A DNA stretch of 64,000 nucleotides from positions 51,690,873 to 51,754,872 of the forward strand of contig CM034300.1 of assembly GCA_019925795.1 (NCBI GenBank), in the 5' to 3' direction. Under the pieces are notes generated by a model. That model was not told the DNA's origin and ran no database searches. It saw only the letters and a list, made by a program, of their open reading frames with translations. Both the position numbers and the translations under genes were made by a program. Shown piece by piece: positions 34,640 to 47,736 of the stretch (within the stretch, counting starts at the first letter, position 1; each line of letters opens with the position of its first letter). This DNA is from Dendrobium chrysotoxum (lineage: Eukaryota > Streptophyta > Magnoliopsida > Asparagales > Orchidaceae).

Positions 34640-37617
34640 GTATGCTCTCATAAGAGGTCTAGTAAAAGCATGTGATACCTGGACAATAGATGCTTGAGGC
34701 GCATTATTGGGGCTTAAAAGCAATTCATCACCCTAGAATCAAAGAGTGGAGGCATAGTCACTTTGGGAGATAACACTAACAAGAAGGTAGTGGGTGCATG
34801 TATAATTAGTAAAATCAATAGCTTTACTATTGAAAATATTTTATTTGTTGAAATTTTAAAACATAACTTGTTAAGAATTAACCAACTGTGTGATAAAGGC
34901 TTAAATATAAAATTTATCTCTAAGAAATGTTTAATCATGTTTAATGGAAAAACTATTTTAGAATGAAAAATTACTAATGTTCATATGCTTGATTTGAACT
35001 ATTTTGACAAATCATGTGATATTTCTTGTTTGAAAAATATTATTGATGAGTAGTGGTTATGGCATGGAAGGTTATGTCACCCTAGCATAAAAATACTTAG
35101 AAAATTTACTCAATTAGACTTAGTTAGAGACATTCTTAAATTAGAATTCCCTATAGATCATCTCTGTGAAGCATGTCAACTAGGAAAATAATCAAAAATA
35201 TCTTTCATAATATCAAGGACATAGTAACCATAAGACCTTTAAAAACTCTTCATATGGACTTGTTTGAACTGGTTAATATAGCAAGCTTAAAAGGTAAATC
35301 ATTTAGATTTTTTATTGTTGATGATTATTCTAGATTTACCTGTATAAAATATTTCAGAAGTAAAAGTGACTCTTTTGAAGAATTTAAAAAGTTTTTTATT
35401 TGGATTTAAATAAAGACTGGATATTCAATTTCTTTAATTCATAGTGACCGTGGAGGTGTGTTAAAAAATGATAAGTTTGAATTATTCTATTCAGAGTTAG
35501 GAATAAAGCATAATTTCTAAACCCCTAGAACCTCACAATAAAATGTAGTAGCTGAAGAAAGAATAGAACTTTAGTAGAGGCTGCTAGGGAAATGTTAAGT
35601 GAATATAGCTTACCAAAATATTTTTGGGCAGAGATAGTTAACACTGCTTGCTATATGCTAAATCATGTAAACTTAAGATCCAAGCTCAATAGAACTCCTT
35701 ATGAACTACTTAAGGGTAAGATACCAAATCTATCCCATCTGCATGAATTTGGATGCAAATGTTTTGTACTGAATAATGGAAAGTTTCACTTAGGGAAATT
35801 TGATGCTAAGGAAAATGAAGCCGTATTTTTAGGGTATTCTTGTATAGGAAAGGCTTATAGGTTATTAAATAAAAGAACCTTAATTATTGAGGCATCCACT
35901 CATGTCTCCTTTGATGAATCAGATGAGGCTTTTAAGAATAAATTAATTAATGATGTTGATGATGAGATAACTCAAAGAGTGGAAAATATAAAATTAGAAA
36001 ATAGAGAAGAAACTCATAATCCATTACCTAGGGAATGGAGGTATTCAAATAGTCACCCTAGAGATCTTATTGTTGGAGATCCATCCATAGGATCGGGACT
36101 ATATATGGACTTAGATAGGATGTAAGTCATATTGCATTAATTTTATAATAGAACCCACCAATATAGATAAAGCACTAGCTAATAAATTCTGGACTATAGT
36201 TATGCAAGAGGAGCTTAATCAGTTTATAGGAAATGATGTGTGGGAGTTTGTGAGTAGACCATCTAATCAAAGTGTAAGTTAAATGACTCTAGATCAGTAG
36301 TTAGAAATAAAGCTAGGTAGTAGCTAAGGGGTATAATTAGATAGAAAGAATAGCCTTTGAGGAAGCATTTATCCCCACAGCTAAGTTAAAAGCCATAAGA
36401 GTATCATTAGCATTATCTTGTTTTAAGGGCTTTAAGATTTATCTGATGGATGTGAAGAGTGCTTTTCTAAATGTTGTTATCAAAAAGGATGTCTATATAG
36501 AATAGCCTCTAAGTTTTAAAAACTCAGCCTTTACAAATCACATGTATAAGCTAAAAAAGGCACCAAGGACTTGGTATGATAAACTCAAAAATTTTCTCGT
36601 AGAAAACTTATTCGTTAAGGGAACCGTAGACACCACCTTATTCCTTAAAAAGGTAGGAGAATATTTACTCATAGTTGGTATGTTGATGGCATTCAGTTTC
36701 GATCCACAAATAAAAATGTATGCAATGAATTCTCTTTCACTATGAGTAGAGGATTTGAGATGAGTATGATGGATGAGTTAACTTATTTTCTTTGATTTAG
36801 TGGAAAACAAAGAGATTATTGTACCTTCTTAAGCCAATCTAAATATTTTCAAGAAATCTTGAAGAAATTTGATATGAAATGTTGTTAAAAAATGAATACA
36901 CTAATGATCTTGACCACCCAGTTAGACAAAAATCAAGGTGTAAAGTCTATAGATCAAAAAAAATATATAAGTATTATAGGTTTCATACTCTACCAGTAGG
37001 GCTAACATCATGTTTATCGTTTATCTATGAGCTAGGTTTAAGGTTGACCCTATGGAATCTCATTTAATCATTGTTAAGAGAATATTAAAATATCTTATTA
37101 GTACTCAAAATTTAGGTATATGTATCCTAGGTATAGTTTGACTTTTGACTTAGTTGGATACTCCTATTTGAATTTTGCTAGATGTAGGATATACAAAAAA
37201 AGCACCTTAGGACCATGTTAGTTTATAGGACAATCTCTAGTTTCCTGGTCTAGTAGAAAGCAAACATCCATAGCTTTATCCACCACTGAGTCTGAATATG
37301 TAGCTGCAGGAAGTTATGTTGCCAATTTTCTTTGGTTGAAGCAACAACTTCTTAATTTTAGATTATTTATGGAAACTATCCCTATCGCGTGATAACACTA
37401 CTGCAATTGTATTTCTAAAATTTTATTCAGCATTCATGAACTAAGAACATTGATGTTAGATATCATTTTACTAGGGATCATGTGGCTAAAGGCAATATAG
37501 AATTGCATCATATGGATACTGAAAATCAATTGGCAAATATCTTCACCAAACCCCAGAATTGTGATACATTCAGCACACTTAGGACTATACTAGGTGTCAT
37601 TCATATATGCGCTTAGG
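34640..37617 (+). pseudogene. pol of element C
   Basis: Decayed copia polyprotein: a protease remnant WTIDA near 34680 without the DSG motif; GAG-pre-integrase (GDNTNKKVVG, KHNLLRINQLCDKG, WHGRLCHPS, CEACQLGK); integrase (FIVDDYSRFT, FWAEIVNTACY, KLNRTPYELLKG, HEFGCKCFVLNNGK, 35173-36125); RT (MDVKSAFLN, KLKKAPRTWYDKL) with the catalytic YVDD region missing or scrambled near 36680-36720; RNase H (FIGQSLVSWSSRK, TTESEYVAAGSYVA, HFTRDHVAKGNIEL, NQLANIFTKP). Stops and frameshifts occur throughout. Confidence 0.88.
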
Positions 37618-38019
37618 GTTTTGAGGTATTGGATGTTAAAACTATTTTGTGTCGGTTTAATTTTTGTTTTTATCATGATTATTTATTTTTGTAATGAATT
37701 TTATTGTTTGCTCATATGTCTTTTACTTGTGGACTTGTCCCTGATCATCACACAAAAACCATAAAGTTTTTATTCATATCGTACTATATGATCCATGTAG
37801 GATAATCGTTATGGGGCCAATAATTGTCATATTAACTATTCTTGATACTGAAAATGATTGTATGTTCATGAAGAGACATTCTGGACAGACACGATTGAAC
37901 AATATAATCCATCGATCATACAATACAAATGACTCGATCTATCAATTATAGAGGTTTTTACTTCATTTCTGCACACCTTCTAACCCAACCTCTCTTCTTC
38001 TTAGCCTACACTCTCCTAC

Positions 38020-39132
38020 ATGGTTCCTATGGCTCCAAAGCATGGTCGATTAGGTATCCACCAAAGGGTAGATGATAGGTTTCAATTTGAGGAAGATGAG
38101 GAATCTTATGCATGGTACAGGAGTGCATCCATTATTGAATCTAAGGTACTTAATTATGAAGTCTTATCTTATTAAATACTTAATCTTTTCATTTCTTCTA
38201 CTCTTCAGTTTCTTATTTCCTCATGTTTCCATATCACATTAAGTTTCTTTTAGAATTCTTTTCAAATATTATAATTAATATTGATCGTACCACTATGTAG
38301 TCCCAATTTGTCAGCGCCAGGTTATCATCACTTCTAATGATTTGCATGAGTATCTTCACCTTTTAAACATCATCCAATCCCTATATTTTCTCTCAGCATC
38401 CTTAGACTATAATTGGAGAAACATTAACATCACCATTAAAAACACCCCATCAGCTTAACATCAACCCTTAGTGAGTATTATGGTCCTAAATATACATGTT
38501 ATCCAACACAATCTTTAAAATAATGTGATTTCAAAAGCTGGTGATCATATGAACATCACTCCCCTGCTTTCCTTGGTCACTTACTTTTATATGACTAGTA
38601 TCCCATTTAATGCATGTGACAGGATCATTGGGTACATTATAAGCAAACCTCCATTTGGAACCCTAAAGCCCATAGAAAGCAAAACCTAGCTCTAGGATAT
38701 ATCATTGCCTATATTTTAGAATAAAAATGAAACCTGACCTTCCCTACACCACCAGACCACATGCCTACCTTCTTCATTGATAATTCCTTTCATATCATCT
38801 ATACTGAGTGGCGTAGGGTAGCGCCAAGTGCAGCTGCATCAAATTAAGAAGAAGAAGAAGTAACAGGGGGAGCACTAGCATAGCCTCATCCTCATATTTA
38901 TTATCATTATCATCATAATGTATGTATTCAGAACTTTGCAAAATTAGAGCTAAAAGTTGACACCCACATCGAGCATGCCACTCAACACTGGCACGAGTCC
39001 ACCCCCCGTAGGGAGCATATGCAATAACAACATGAGGTAAATCATGCTTGGTTTGATGAGTAGTTCTCCTCCCTACATCGTTACTTTCAGCCACCACCAC
39101 AACCACTTGATCACAGTCCCTTCAATGAGTAG
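38020..39132 (+). pseudogene. Envelope-like (post-pol) ORF of element C
   Basis: ATG at 38020 opens MVPMAPKHGR, then a badly broken frame. Homology with the envelope-like ORFs of elements A and B returns near 38690 (LGYIIAYI.E, FFIDNSFHIIYTE) and in the Q/H- and proline-rich tail ending near 39132. Many frameshifts; no product is expected. Confidence 0.6.
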
Positions 39133-39408
39133 TTTGTGTTGTTTTTCATTTGTAGTGTGTTTTGATTAGACTTTCTATTTTTAGTATTTATCTTTTGCTC
39201 TGTATAGTAATTTGTTTGTAGTTCCTCTTTTTTGTGATGTCAAAAGGGGGAGTAGTTAAGTGTATTGATTATATTATTTACTATTTATTAGTGCACTTCT
39301 TTTTATTTTATTTTGGCATTTGGTATATTGTTATGTGTTTGTTTTTAAAAAATAAGAAAAATTAAAAAATAATATTAACAATTGTAAAATAATAATAATA
39401 TGTGTATA

Positions 39409-39450
39409 CATACAAACATACATATATACATACATACATACATACATAAT
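39409..39450. repeat. (ACAT)n microsatellite
   Basis: About ten imperfect CATA/TACA tetranucleotides between the envelope-like ORF and the LTR of element C. Confidence 0.9.
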
Positions 39451-39595
39451 AAAATCAAATATTAAAAATTAAAAGTTGTTTTTATTTTTAAAAGAGATCA
39501 CTGAGTAAGAGGGAGAACTTAGTAGAAGGTAAAAAGTTTACTTACAATTTAAAATTCCATTCAATAATTTTTGTCATCATCAAAAAGATGGAGAT

Positions 39596-41331
39596 TGTTA
39601 GAATCTGAGAGATTGGCCTTGCATTTTGATGATTAAAAATACTATTGAATGTTTGTTTATTTATTTATCTTTATTTTATAAATTTCATATATTTTCTGTG
39701 CATTATTAACATTTTAGGTTTAGCATACACAATGCATCATTAAAAAATTAGAGCTCAAGAAAGCATTATGTCAGTTACTCATTATTTGAAAGAGCCTATA
39801 TTTTATTTATTTTTTAGTCAAATTCAATATTAGGTGTATGTTAGCCTAGCAACCATGCACATAGATACAAAGAGGATGAAAAATAAATATTATATTTTTT
39901 TCTATTAATCATACTATATGATCCATATAATACTATATGATCTATTCAAATAAAAATTAAATAAAATATTTAAATAAATGAGAGAAATTAAATTTGGGTC
40001 ATAACAAATCGTAATGTACAAACACCACATTACACAGGATGATCAACTATTTTTAGAAATACCACTGTTTAATCTTGGTTACTTAAAATAGGAAATTTTG
40101 AATTTTAAAATTTATACTGATCATATTGTACGATATTATTCGTAATCTACGAATATTAATTAAAATTGCTAAAATTATTTTTGAGGATTTTGGAATTGAA
40201 TCAGATCGGATTTCAAAATTAAACCTATTGTACTATCATATATCATACTATACGAATCACCCGAGAGACCATTAGATAAACCTTGGTTCATCCTAAATGA
40301 TTTGATGACTGATTGGAACTAATCGTATTGTATGATCTAAGCATCGTATAGTACTAATAAGGTTTTGGGAGCCTTCTTTATAAGCTCTTATTATATTCTT
40401 TAGCAAGGGTCTTTGGGTAGCCAAGGGATAATTTTCTTTTAAGAGAGAGCTTAAAAAGAGGTCATTACACAAGAGAGAGAGGAGGTTAGGTTGAGAGAGG
40501 AAGAATAGCATTGCGAGTTTCAAGAGTGTGTGAGGGGGTTTAACACAGTTGCTCTAACTGGCCTGCACCTTGGGTCATCTAATTATGTTGGTGGTTCTCT
40601 TGAGAGGAACTCTGTGAAGGAAAGCTTTTGGTACCAAAGGCTTGCTAGATGAGGAGGCTATTGGTATGGAAACTCTGTCAGATATGAGAGCAAAAGGAGG
40701 AAGTAGTAACTCTGCCTTCATCGGGCCAAGCAGGCGAAAGCAGGGATCTACAACTCCGCTGGGCATGTAGGCGAAAGGAGGGATGACAACTCTGCCAGGC
40801 TGAGGAGGTGAGAGGAGAATTTTTTTAGGTGTAAAGCATCTATAAGGGTTATTCTCCACCTGTGAAGTAAGAAGGACTTCTCTACCTAGCTTTGTATTGA
40901 AGGAGAGACACAAATAGTGCAATACCTAAAAAAGAGGACCTTTGGAAAGTGGACGCCCATGTCAAGTTTACTAAATAACTATAAAATTTGATTTGCATTA
41001 TCTTACTTTTTCGCATTTACATTCTTGCAATTTACTTTCATTGCACTCTTGTGTTGATTTGGTTATCTTAGAGAGAAAGGCACTTTGGTGAATAATCATT
41101 GGTTGAATTTTATTTTTGGAAATAAGTAAAAAAGGAAACAAATATTTGTTATTTTCTTCAACAAATTTGTTCTTCTACAAAATTAAAATAAAATAAAAAT
41201 ATTTCTTTGTTATTTTAGTCTCTATTTTAGAATTATTTTATTTCTTTATTGCTTCTGCATATTAAATTTGTTTTCATGAAATTCACTCAACCCCCCCAAC
41301 GCTCTCTCTAGGTATGCCATAAGCACTTTCA
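39596..41331 (+). repeat. 3' LTR of element C
   Basis: It starts TGTTAGAATCTGAGAG directly after the polypurine tract AAAAAGATGGAGAT and ends GCCATAAGCACTTTCA, similar to the ...ACTTTCA end of element B. It contains palindromes of the ATCGTATAGTACGAT type (40110-40360), a GGGTTTAACACAG leader phrase, degenerate ACTCTGCC/AACTCYG modules (40580-40830) and GTGCAATACC. 1736 bp. Confidence 0.88.
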
Positions 41332-42420
41332 CCACTTCTAAAAAAATCTATTATTTCAATAAATTCCAAACCAATATGAAAGACAAACACATGAAACTAC
41401 AATGGGATATTCAACTTCACAAGTTTATAGTATAATAATGGGTTACTTCTTTAATATCTATGTGAAGGTAGTATCCTCACATTAAGAACACAAAAAAGAT
41501 AATGCTCTTTATATCATCCAAATCTCCACCCCAATTTCCTTCACTAAATCCAACCACTCAATATTTGTTAAATAAAGAGTAAAGCAAGCTAGTTAGTTGT
41601 ACCTATGATACAATAAATTATTCTCTTTCTGATAATAAAATAAGTTTTTATTGAACCTTCCATGTAATGATTAAGTACTTCAATAACATACATAATATAT
41701 GGCCTTACACATGTAGTGCAAACTTTTGATAAGACTATTACAAGGGGTTGGATCCACTTTTTTTTCATCATTCTTGGATAACTTGATTCCACATTCCATT
41801 GTATACTTGTGTATGCCTTTGAAGTACTTACCAGGTAATTGATGAGTCGCAAAAAGGGGACTCGCACGTAACATGCCCCATGAAAGAACTCACCCAAGGA
41901 TTCCTTGATCCCATTACCCAAAAGCAGAGGGAAGTAACTTCTTAGCTGGCAATCAAGGCCCTCGTAGACCAGGTGAATCGCCACTTGCCTCATGAATATA
42001 GATCGCCCATCAAAGCTACTCGCCTATGCTCGCCAATCCTCTAGGAAAGTGCCTACCAATGGGGGCTTCAACTCACACTGCCATTCCCAACCAACCACTG
42101 AGTTCATCATCCCTGCGACTTATTCTCATTTGTCTTCTATTTAGGCAATGTAAGGTACAACATGGGTTCCTAATGACTTCATACAATCACTTAACCACAT
42201 AACCCCCTTTGTTAATATTAGTAGACTCATCAACATACACTCGACACTATTGAAATTTCCTGTATGCACTCGACACTATCAAACTCATCCCAAGGAAGGT
42301 TATCAGAGTTATGCAAAGCAGCTCTCCTTCCAACCAATCAGAGGGAAACACGTGTCTAGAGTCAATATTAAGAGTCATTAAATCATTATATTTTATTCTT
42401 TTAGATGTAGTCATTCCTAT
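41332..42420. other. Intergenic repeat-like DNA
   Basis: No gene is seen. The part at about 41850-42360 (CTCGCACGTAACATGCCCCATGA-like wording, many CTCGCC and CCCATC phrases) resembles 47930-48660 in style and word content, which I read as fragments of a Tat-type LTR. Weak. Confidence 0.35.
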
Positions 42421-44451
42421 TGTAATAACCTCACATTTAATTTTTCTAATTTTAAAAAATTTGGATATGTGAGAGCTATGACGCTAAGCTTAGGGCACTG
42501 CTGCACCAAGCTCTCTGATTTTTAGAATTTAAGGAGGCACTATAATGCTCTAAAATTTTATACTTTTATATAAAAATATCTAAATCTACTTATTAAAACA
42601 CTCACTCACTCCATCCCCTCCCTATTCCTTCCTTAGTCGGGCACTCACTCCATCCCCTCCCTATTCCTTCCTTAGTCGGGTGAGAGAAGAGAGTAAAGAC
42701 AAATAGAGCGAAGAGAAAGCAGGGATCAAGCCAGTATTTTTAGTCGCTATAGGTGTGAAAAATATTTTAATCATGGTAGGTAACCCTAACCTTACCTTCA
42801 ATGATTTTGTGATTTGCTTATTTTCTCCCTCCAAAAAATTGATAAAAATACAATATAACTCAATTTAGTAAATTTTCACCACATAACATTTTTTGATATA
42901 TGATATATATCATTATCCTGAGTCTTTGATGGGTTAATATTTAAATTTTCCCAAGTGATTTTATTTATATGTTATTTTATTTAAAGTGAGTAGTATAATA
43001 TTAAATACAAAATAATCAAGAGTCAATGGATATGAAATATATAATATGCATACATTTATTATTTATTTAGTCAAATAAACATTTCTTCACATATTACAGG
43101 CATATCAACGAATATAATGATAATAATATTTGACATATATGATATTTGTTATTATGCTCTAAATGATGTGAAATGTATGTAAAAGCAAAAAAGGCTAGCT
43201 AGAAATGTTTAACTGATTCAAGTTGTTTGGAGACATGTTACATCATACTTGAGGGTGGGCTAATGGGCTTTTCTTTAAATATGATTTGTGGTGTATTCTT
43301 AAGTGATATGAAAAAACGAGGCATAAGGGGACTGACTGATATGCCATGATATATCGATGGGTTGAAACTGATGACTTTTTACATGAAAGCCACTGGACTT
43401 ATGATATATTATATTAGACTGATTTGTGGTAATAAGACTAATATGATTGAGACTGATTCCTCTAGGATTTGCCTACAATACCTAATATAAGAAAAATATC
43501 AAAGATAAATAGATGTTCCCTATTACTTGTATATGCATATGACATCAACATATATGATAAATTGCATAAGTTATAGAGTATAATATGATATGAACATGAT
43601 ACATGATATGCCTGATATAGGAAATTAACAAGACTAATATGACTGATAAGAATGATACAAAGACATACGATAGGTATGAATTATATAATATACATGACAA
43701 GTTGTATTGGATATGTTGCATTTATACATGATATAACATATGATGTTCATGTATTGATATTATATGGCATACGTTCATGTATTGATACTATATGACATAC
43801 ATAGAATAGATATAAAACATTTTTTTTTATATGACAAGTATTCTAATGTATATGAAATAGTATATAGATTGTCTTATAGTTGATGGGTATAGGAAATGAC
43901 AAAACATTTAAATCCTTTATATAACTACTAATCATTGAATTCTAATTACATAGCTTCTAATGATTTTTATTGCTCAAATGAAATGATGCTATATATATTG
44001 ACTACTAAATATTTTCATAATTGCATGTTCAAACAAATATGGATTGAATAATCACATACATATTATTTCTGTTGCTGAGCATTAATTTCAGTTATAGGTT
44101 CTAGTAACCTACCGAGCAGTTAACTCACTCTATGGTTTTCATATGTTTTCAGGAAGGGATCAGGATCCAGTAGAATGAGGCAGATCAAGATTTTCAAGTT
44201 TTATTTTTTTTTATTTTTTTATTTTATTATTTTATAGTCAGAAGATTAGTGAGATAGAATGATATACTGATTGAACTCCTAGTTATTATAAATATAAATT
44301 TTGAGAAATAAATGAAATTATAAATTGAAGAAAAGAATTTATAGTTGCTTCCGTTAGATTCTATTTCTTGAAATGACATTAGTGAATATGGTAGATTAAT
44401 TAAGAGTTTAAGATAGATAAGTCTTCCAAAAGTAGATCTTAGGGCATCACA
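42421..44451 (+). repeat. LTR of a second Tekay/Del-like gypsy element
   Basis: 2031 bp, TGTAATAACC...GGGCATCACA. The ends and several internal phrases (TTTGAGTATATG-like region, GACTGATT..GGATGGTGGG, CTTTT..TAAATA, GTTATAGGTT..GTGACCT) match the LTRs at 24958-29457. A primer site and leader follow it, so it is a 5' LTR. I found no partner. Confidence 0.75.
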
Positions 44452-44457
44452 AATTTT

Positions 44458-44469
44458 TGGTATCAAAGC
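44458..44469 (+). promoter_or_regulatory. Primer-binding site after the LTR at 42421
   Basis: TGGTATCAAAGC, one change from TGGTATCAGAGC, six bases inside the LTR end. It is followed by TTGGAAGAATTAGATTG, homologous to the leader at 27125-27145. Confidence 0.8.
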
Positions 44470-45480
44470 AAAGGTTATTGGAAGAATTAGATTGTAACCA
44501 AAACTATATGAATTGATTAAAAGGGGTAGAAATGGGTAGGACTAAAATTTATCCTCTTGCATTCATTACATGCATATATATGATTAAATTATAATTTGAT
44601 AGGAAAGAGAACTATTCTAAGTGTCATGGATGCATCTAAAGTACCAAATTAATAGAGTATAGTGGCCCTAGTGAGTTCTCATAGTATGATGCAGTTTGTC
44701 ATTTTGATTTCAAAAGATGAGTCTGTCATTTTGAAAGATTTGCAAGAAAAAAATTTGCATAAGTGTTATTATTAAAAATTTCATATTTGCATTAGGCCAT
44801 TGAAATTCTCTCTAAATCTTATTATAATTTTAGAAATCACAATGTCTCAATTTACAAACATTTTTCTTTATTAAATAATATAATGAAAGAATGGCTAATG
44901 CGTAAAATGAATTTTAAGAAAGTATTATGGAAATTAGGAATTCATTAAAAGGTTTTAGGGACAATATTTCAAATAATAATTCTTGGGAAACAAGTGAAAA
45001 TGATTTTACTTTTGAACAAATAAATAAATAAATCTTGAATCCCCAATTAAAGTTGAAACCACTATTCAAGTTGATATAGTTACCATCATTTTAAACCTTT
45101 TATCTTTTACAACTATATCTAGTGGCCATCCACCTAGCTTTAATTTTCTTAAAATAAAATATTATGGTCGACATGCTCATATGATTATTCTAATTATAGT
45201 ATTTATTAACAAATGCTATCAAGCTAACCAAGTTGTAGGATGGAAAGGATCTACCTAATAAGTGATGCATGATATTATTCCTACACCTATAGATACTCCA
45301 CCACCATTGATGAATTCCAAAGATGCATCTATCTAACTCTTCGTAGAAGAGTTCTTTGAGCTCCAAAGGAATTGGTATAGCACTAGGAGCATCAAAAGCA
45401 TCTATTCACAGAAAGGGCCCAACCACTAGAACTCAATCTTAAGAAACTATAGTTAAGAATAGTGGACCCTTCACCAGGAG
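44470..45480 (+). other. Leader and unrecognised interior of the second Tekay/Del-like element
   Basis: The first 120 bp are homologous to the 281-bp interior of the derivative at 24958-29457. Beyond that I cannot recognise gag; the frames are broken. The right limit is a guess. Confidence 0.4.
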
Positions 45481-45499
45481 AAAGTTAAGACCATAAGCC

Positions 45500-47389
45500 A
45501 GGACATTTTAATCATATTTTCTACTTAATTATGTGTGTAAAAATTTCATTTGATATTGTAATTATGTGTGTTAGACTTAGTATTTGTATTATGGATTTTA
45601 TATGTTAATGGGCTAGAAGGCATTTAATTGAGTTAATTAAGTTCCTCATGAATGGAGTGAGTGGTTGTCCAAGCCAACTATCTAAGGATGAGTGTAGTGT
45701 CCAGTCAAACATAGAAGGATGGAAATGTTATGGTGATTACTAGTGTAGTCCATCCCAATTATAGTGATTACTAATGTGGGCCACCTCTTCAACCTGCCCT
45801 CCTTTTTTCTAATAATAAATTTCTCTTGTATAACTTGTATAAAAATATAATTGGCTATGGAATGAAGGGAATTATTTGTTTTATGACTAAATTTTGAAGA
45901 AATTTCATTGATTGGAGCATGGTGGCCGACCAAACTAGAAAGGGTATGATGATCCTCTATAGGATACTACATTGGTAACTGGTAGAGTTTTAAATTTACT
46001 TTAATTTATGAAAATTTTTCTTTTGTAATTTATGTTATCCATCATCCCCAACTCTAGAAAAAATATATAAACCTAAATTTCCTAGCAATCAAACTCATAC
46101 ATTTACAAATTTTATGAGAATATGCCAAACTATGTCATAATAGACATAGTTGCATGTTTTCCTTTGCTTGACCAACTTAAACTCTTCAAAAATCACGAAA
46201 ACACTAAATCCATAGTAGAGTCCCTAAGCTTTGATTTTTCATAAATTTATTTGGGTTTTTGTTCATAAATAGCCAAAGCTCTAGAAGCCCAAAATTAAAT
46301 TTGGCTTGAAGCTAGAGGAAAATTCTCACGTCAGCCTTGGAAATAATTTAGGAAACCACCTCACCAAAAATCACGAAATTCTCCCGGTCATAACTGGACT
46401 TCTTAAACGTAAATTTATTTTTTTACTTCATGTCATTTGGATTTGTGGAGAGGAAGTTATAAGGGTTAGAATCTAGGGCTCAAGATCACGAGTGTTTATA
46501 AGAATTGAGTTGGTCGACCACTAACTTCTTCCTAACCCTAATTCCACTCAAACATAAACTCCACCAAACATAGCCTTACTTCCTGAGCATCTTAGGAGAG
46601 CTCCCAATCAACCAATTAGATCATGTTAGTGATCTAAAGCAAACATTAGTAGATTCACCAATAGCCTTAACCAAAAGGTCAAAATTCTCATTAATTAGGA
46701 TTTTATCCTATTTGCGGGAGGAATACAATTAGCCTCTTATGCACATATTGGAAAAGTAATGTTATCAAATTTTTATTATTCAGGGGGTAAACACTCTGAG
46801 ATCTTGCATAAATATAAGAGGATATGTCATGCTATAAATTTTTTTCTTATATATATCCTAACATGAACCATGCATTATATAGAAACACAATATCATGATA
46901 TGATATAAATCAGCCAAGTTTACTGCAAAAGAGCTATATTTTTTGTAAGCTTCTATATTGTAAAATATTGATAATTTGCTCGACAAAATGCAAAGTATGT
47001 TTTATAATGCTCCCAAATATGCCAAATGTTTTCTAGGGACAATGAACAATACCAAAAATTATATAAATATTTAAGAATTTTTAAAATATATTTGTTTTGA
47101 TTTTTATAATTCATAAATGCATGAATTGTGCATCAAATAATTTAGATTATATAATATGCTTATGAAAAAATGCACGAGATGATTAATGCAAGCTTATGTT
47201 GTCAATTGCCACAAAAATCATTGTTAAGTCCCATTGGTATTAAAAAAAAAGTGCGAAGTTGTAAATTGGAATTTTAATAGATTAGAGAAACCGATTTAAG
47301 GAATTTACAAACCTTTCAAACTCTTTAAGCTTCATCTAACTCACTATTTTATTCCCTTTACAAGGGCTTGTGCGCAAAAGCAAATCAAT
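45500..47389. other. CHUP1 3' flank with possible LTR relic
   Basis: No gene is seen. About 45650-46560 has LTR-like traits (a TATATAAACC TATA-like stretch near 46066, palindromic TTGGTCGACCAC near 46510, CCGGTCATAACTGGACTTCT wording common in gypsy LTRs), but I could not find ends or a partner. The last few hundred bases before 47390 should hold the CHUP1 3' UTR (minus strand). Confidence 0.35.
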
Positions 47390-47736
47390 CTACGACTTAG
47401 CCTCACTTGTTTGCTTGCTTACCCGACCTCTTAATTCTTCGAAAGCTTGCATACTCTCTGAATCAAATCCTCCAGCAAACTGCAATATTTATAAGAAATT
47501 GGTGTTTAATAAGACAAATATTTGTTGCAATTTATGTTGCACTAAATGGACACAATAAAGATAAAAGAGACGGATTTTGTTAGCATTCTTGCCTGATGAA
47601 CTCGGAAGGCAAATCGCACGCCTTGCAAGAGCAAAAATTCTCTGTTTGGTTCTTTCTCAGTCCCATTCAAAGCATCAAGCTCTGAAGCTACCCTCTTCAT
47701 GTACTGCTTTGCAAGTTGAACAGATGCAAGTTTGAC
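47390..47736 (-). CDS. CHUP1: CHUP1 exons 8-9: end of C-terminal domain
   Basis: Exon 8 (47736-47593, 48 codons) reads VKLASVQLAKQYMKRVASELD to QGVRFAFRVHQ and lies 10,885 bp from exon 7. Exon 9 (47479-47390) reads FAGGFDSESMQAFEELRGRV and stops at TAG (47392-47390). The join after VHQ is required by the family sequence (RFAFRVHQFAGGFD). At that point the donor is GC (CAG|GCAAGA), not GT. The 113-bp intron 8 ends in TTGCAG. Confidence 0.93.

Larger units (their letters stand above)
33010..41331 (+). mobile_element. SIRE-like Ty1/copia element C, 5'-truncated
   Basis: Collinear with element B but on the plus strand: gag from its middle (33010-33990), pol (34640-37617), palindrome-bearing spacer, envelope-like ORF (38020-39132), GATGTCAAAAGGGGGAGT phrase, polypurine tract and 3' LTR (39596-41331). 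No 5' LTR, primer site or gag start is present. The left edge abuts the Athila-like remains near 33010. Frames are heavily broken, so it is older than element B. Confidence 0.88.
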
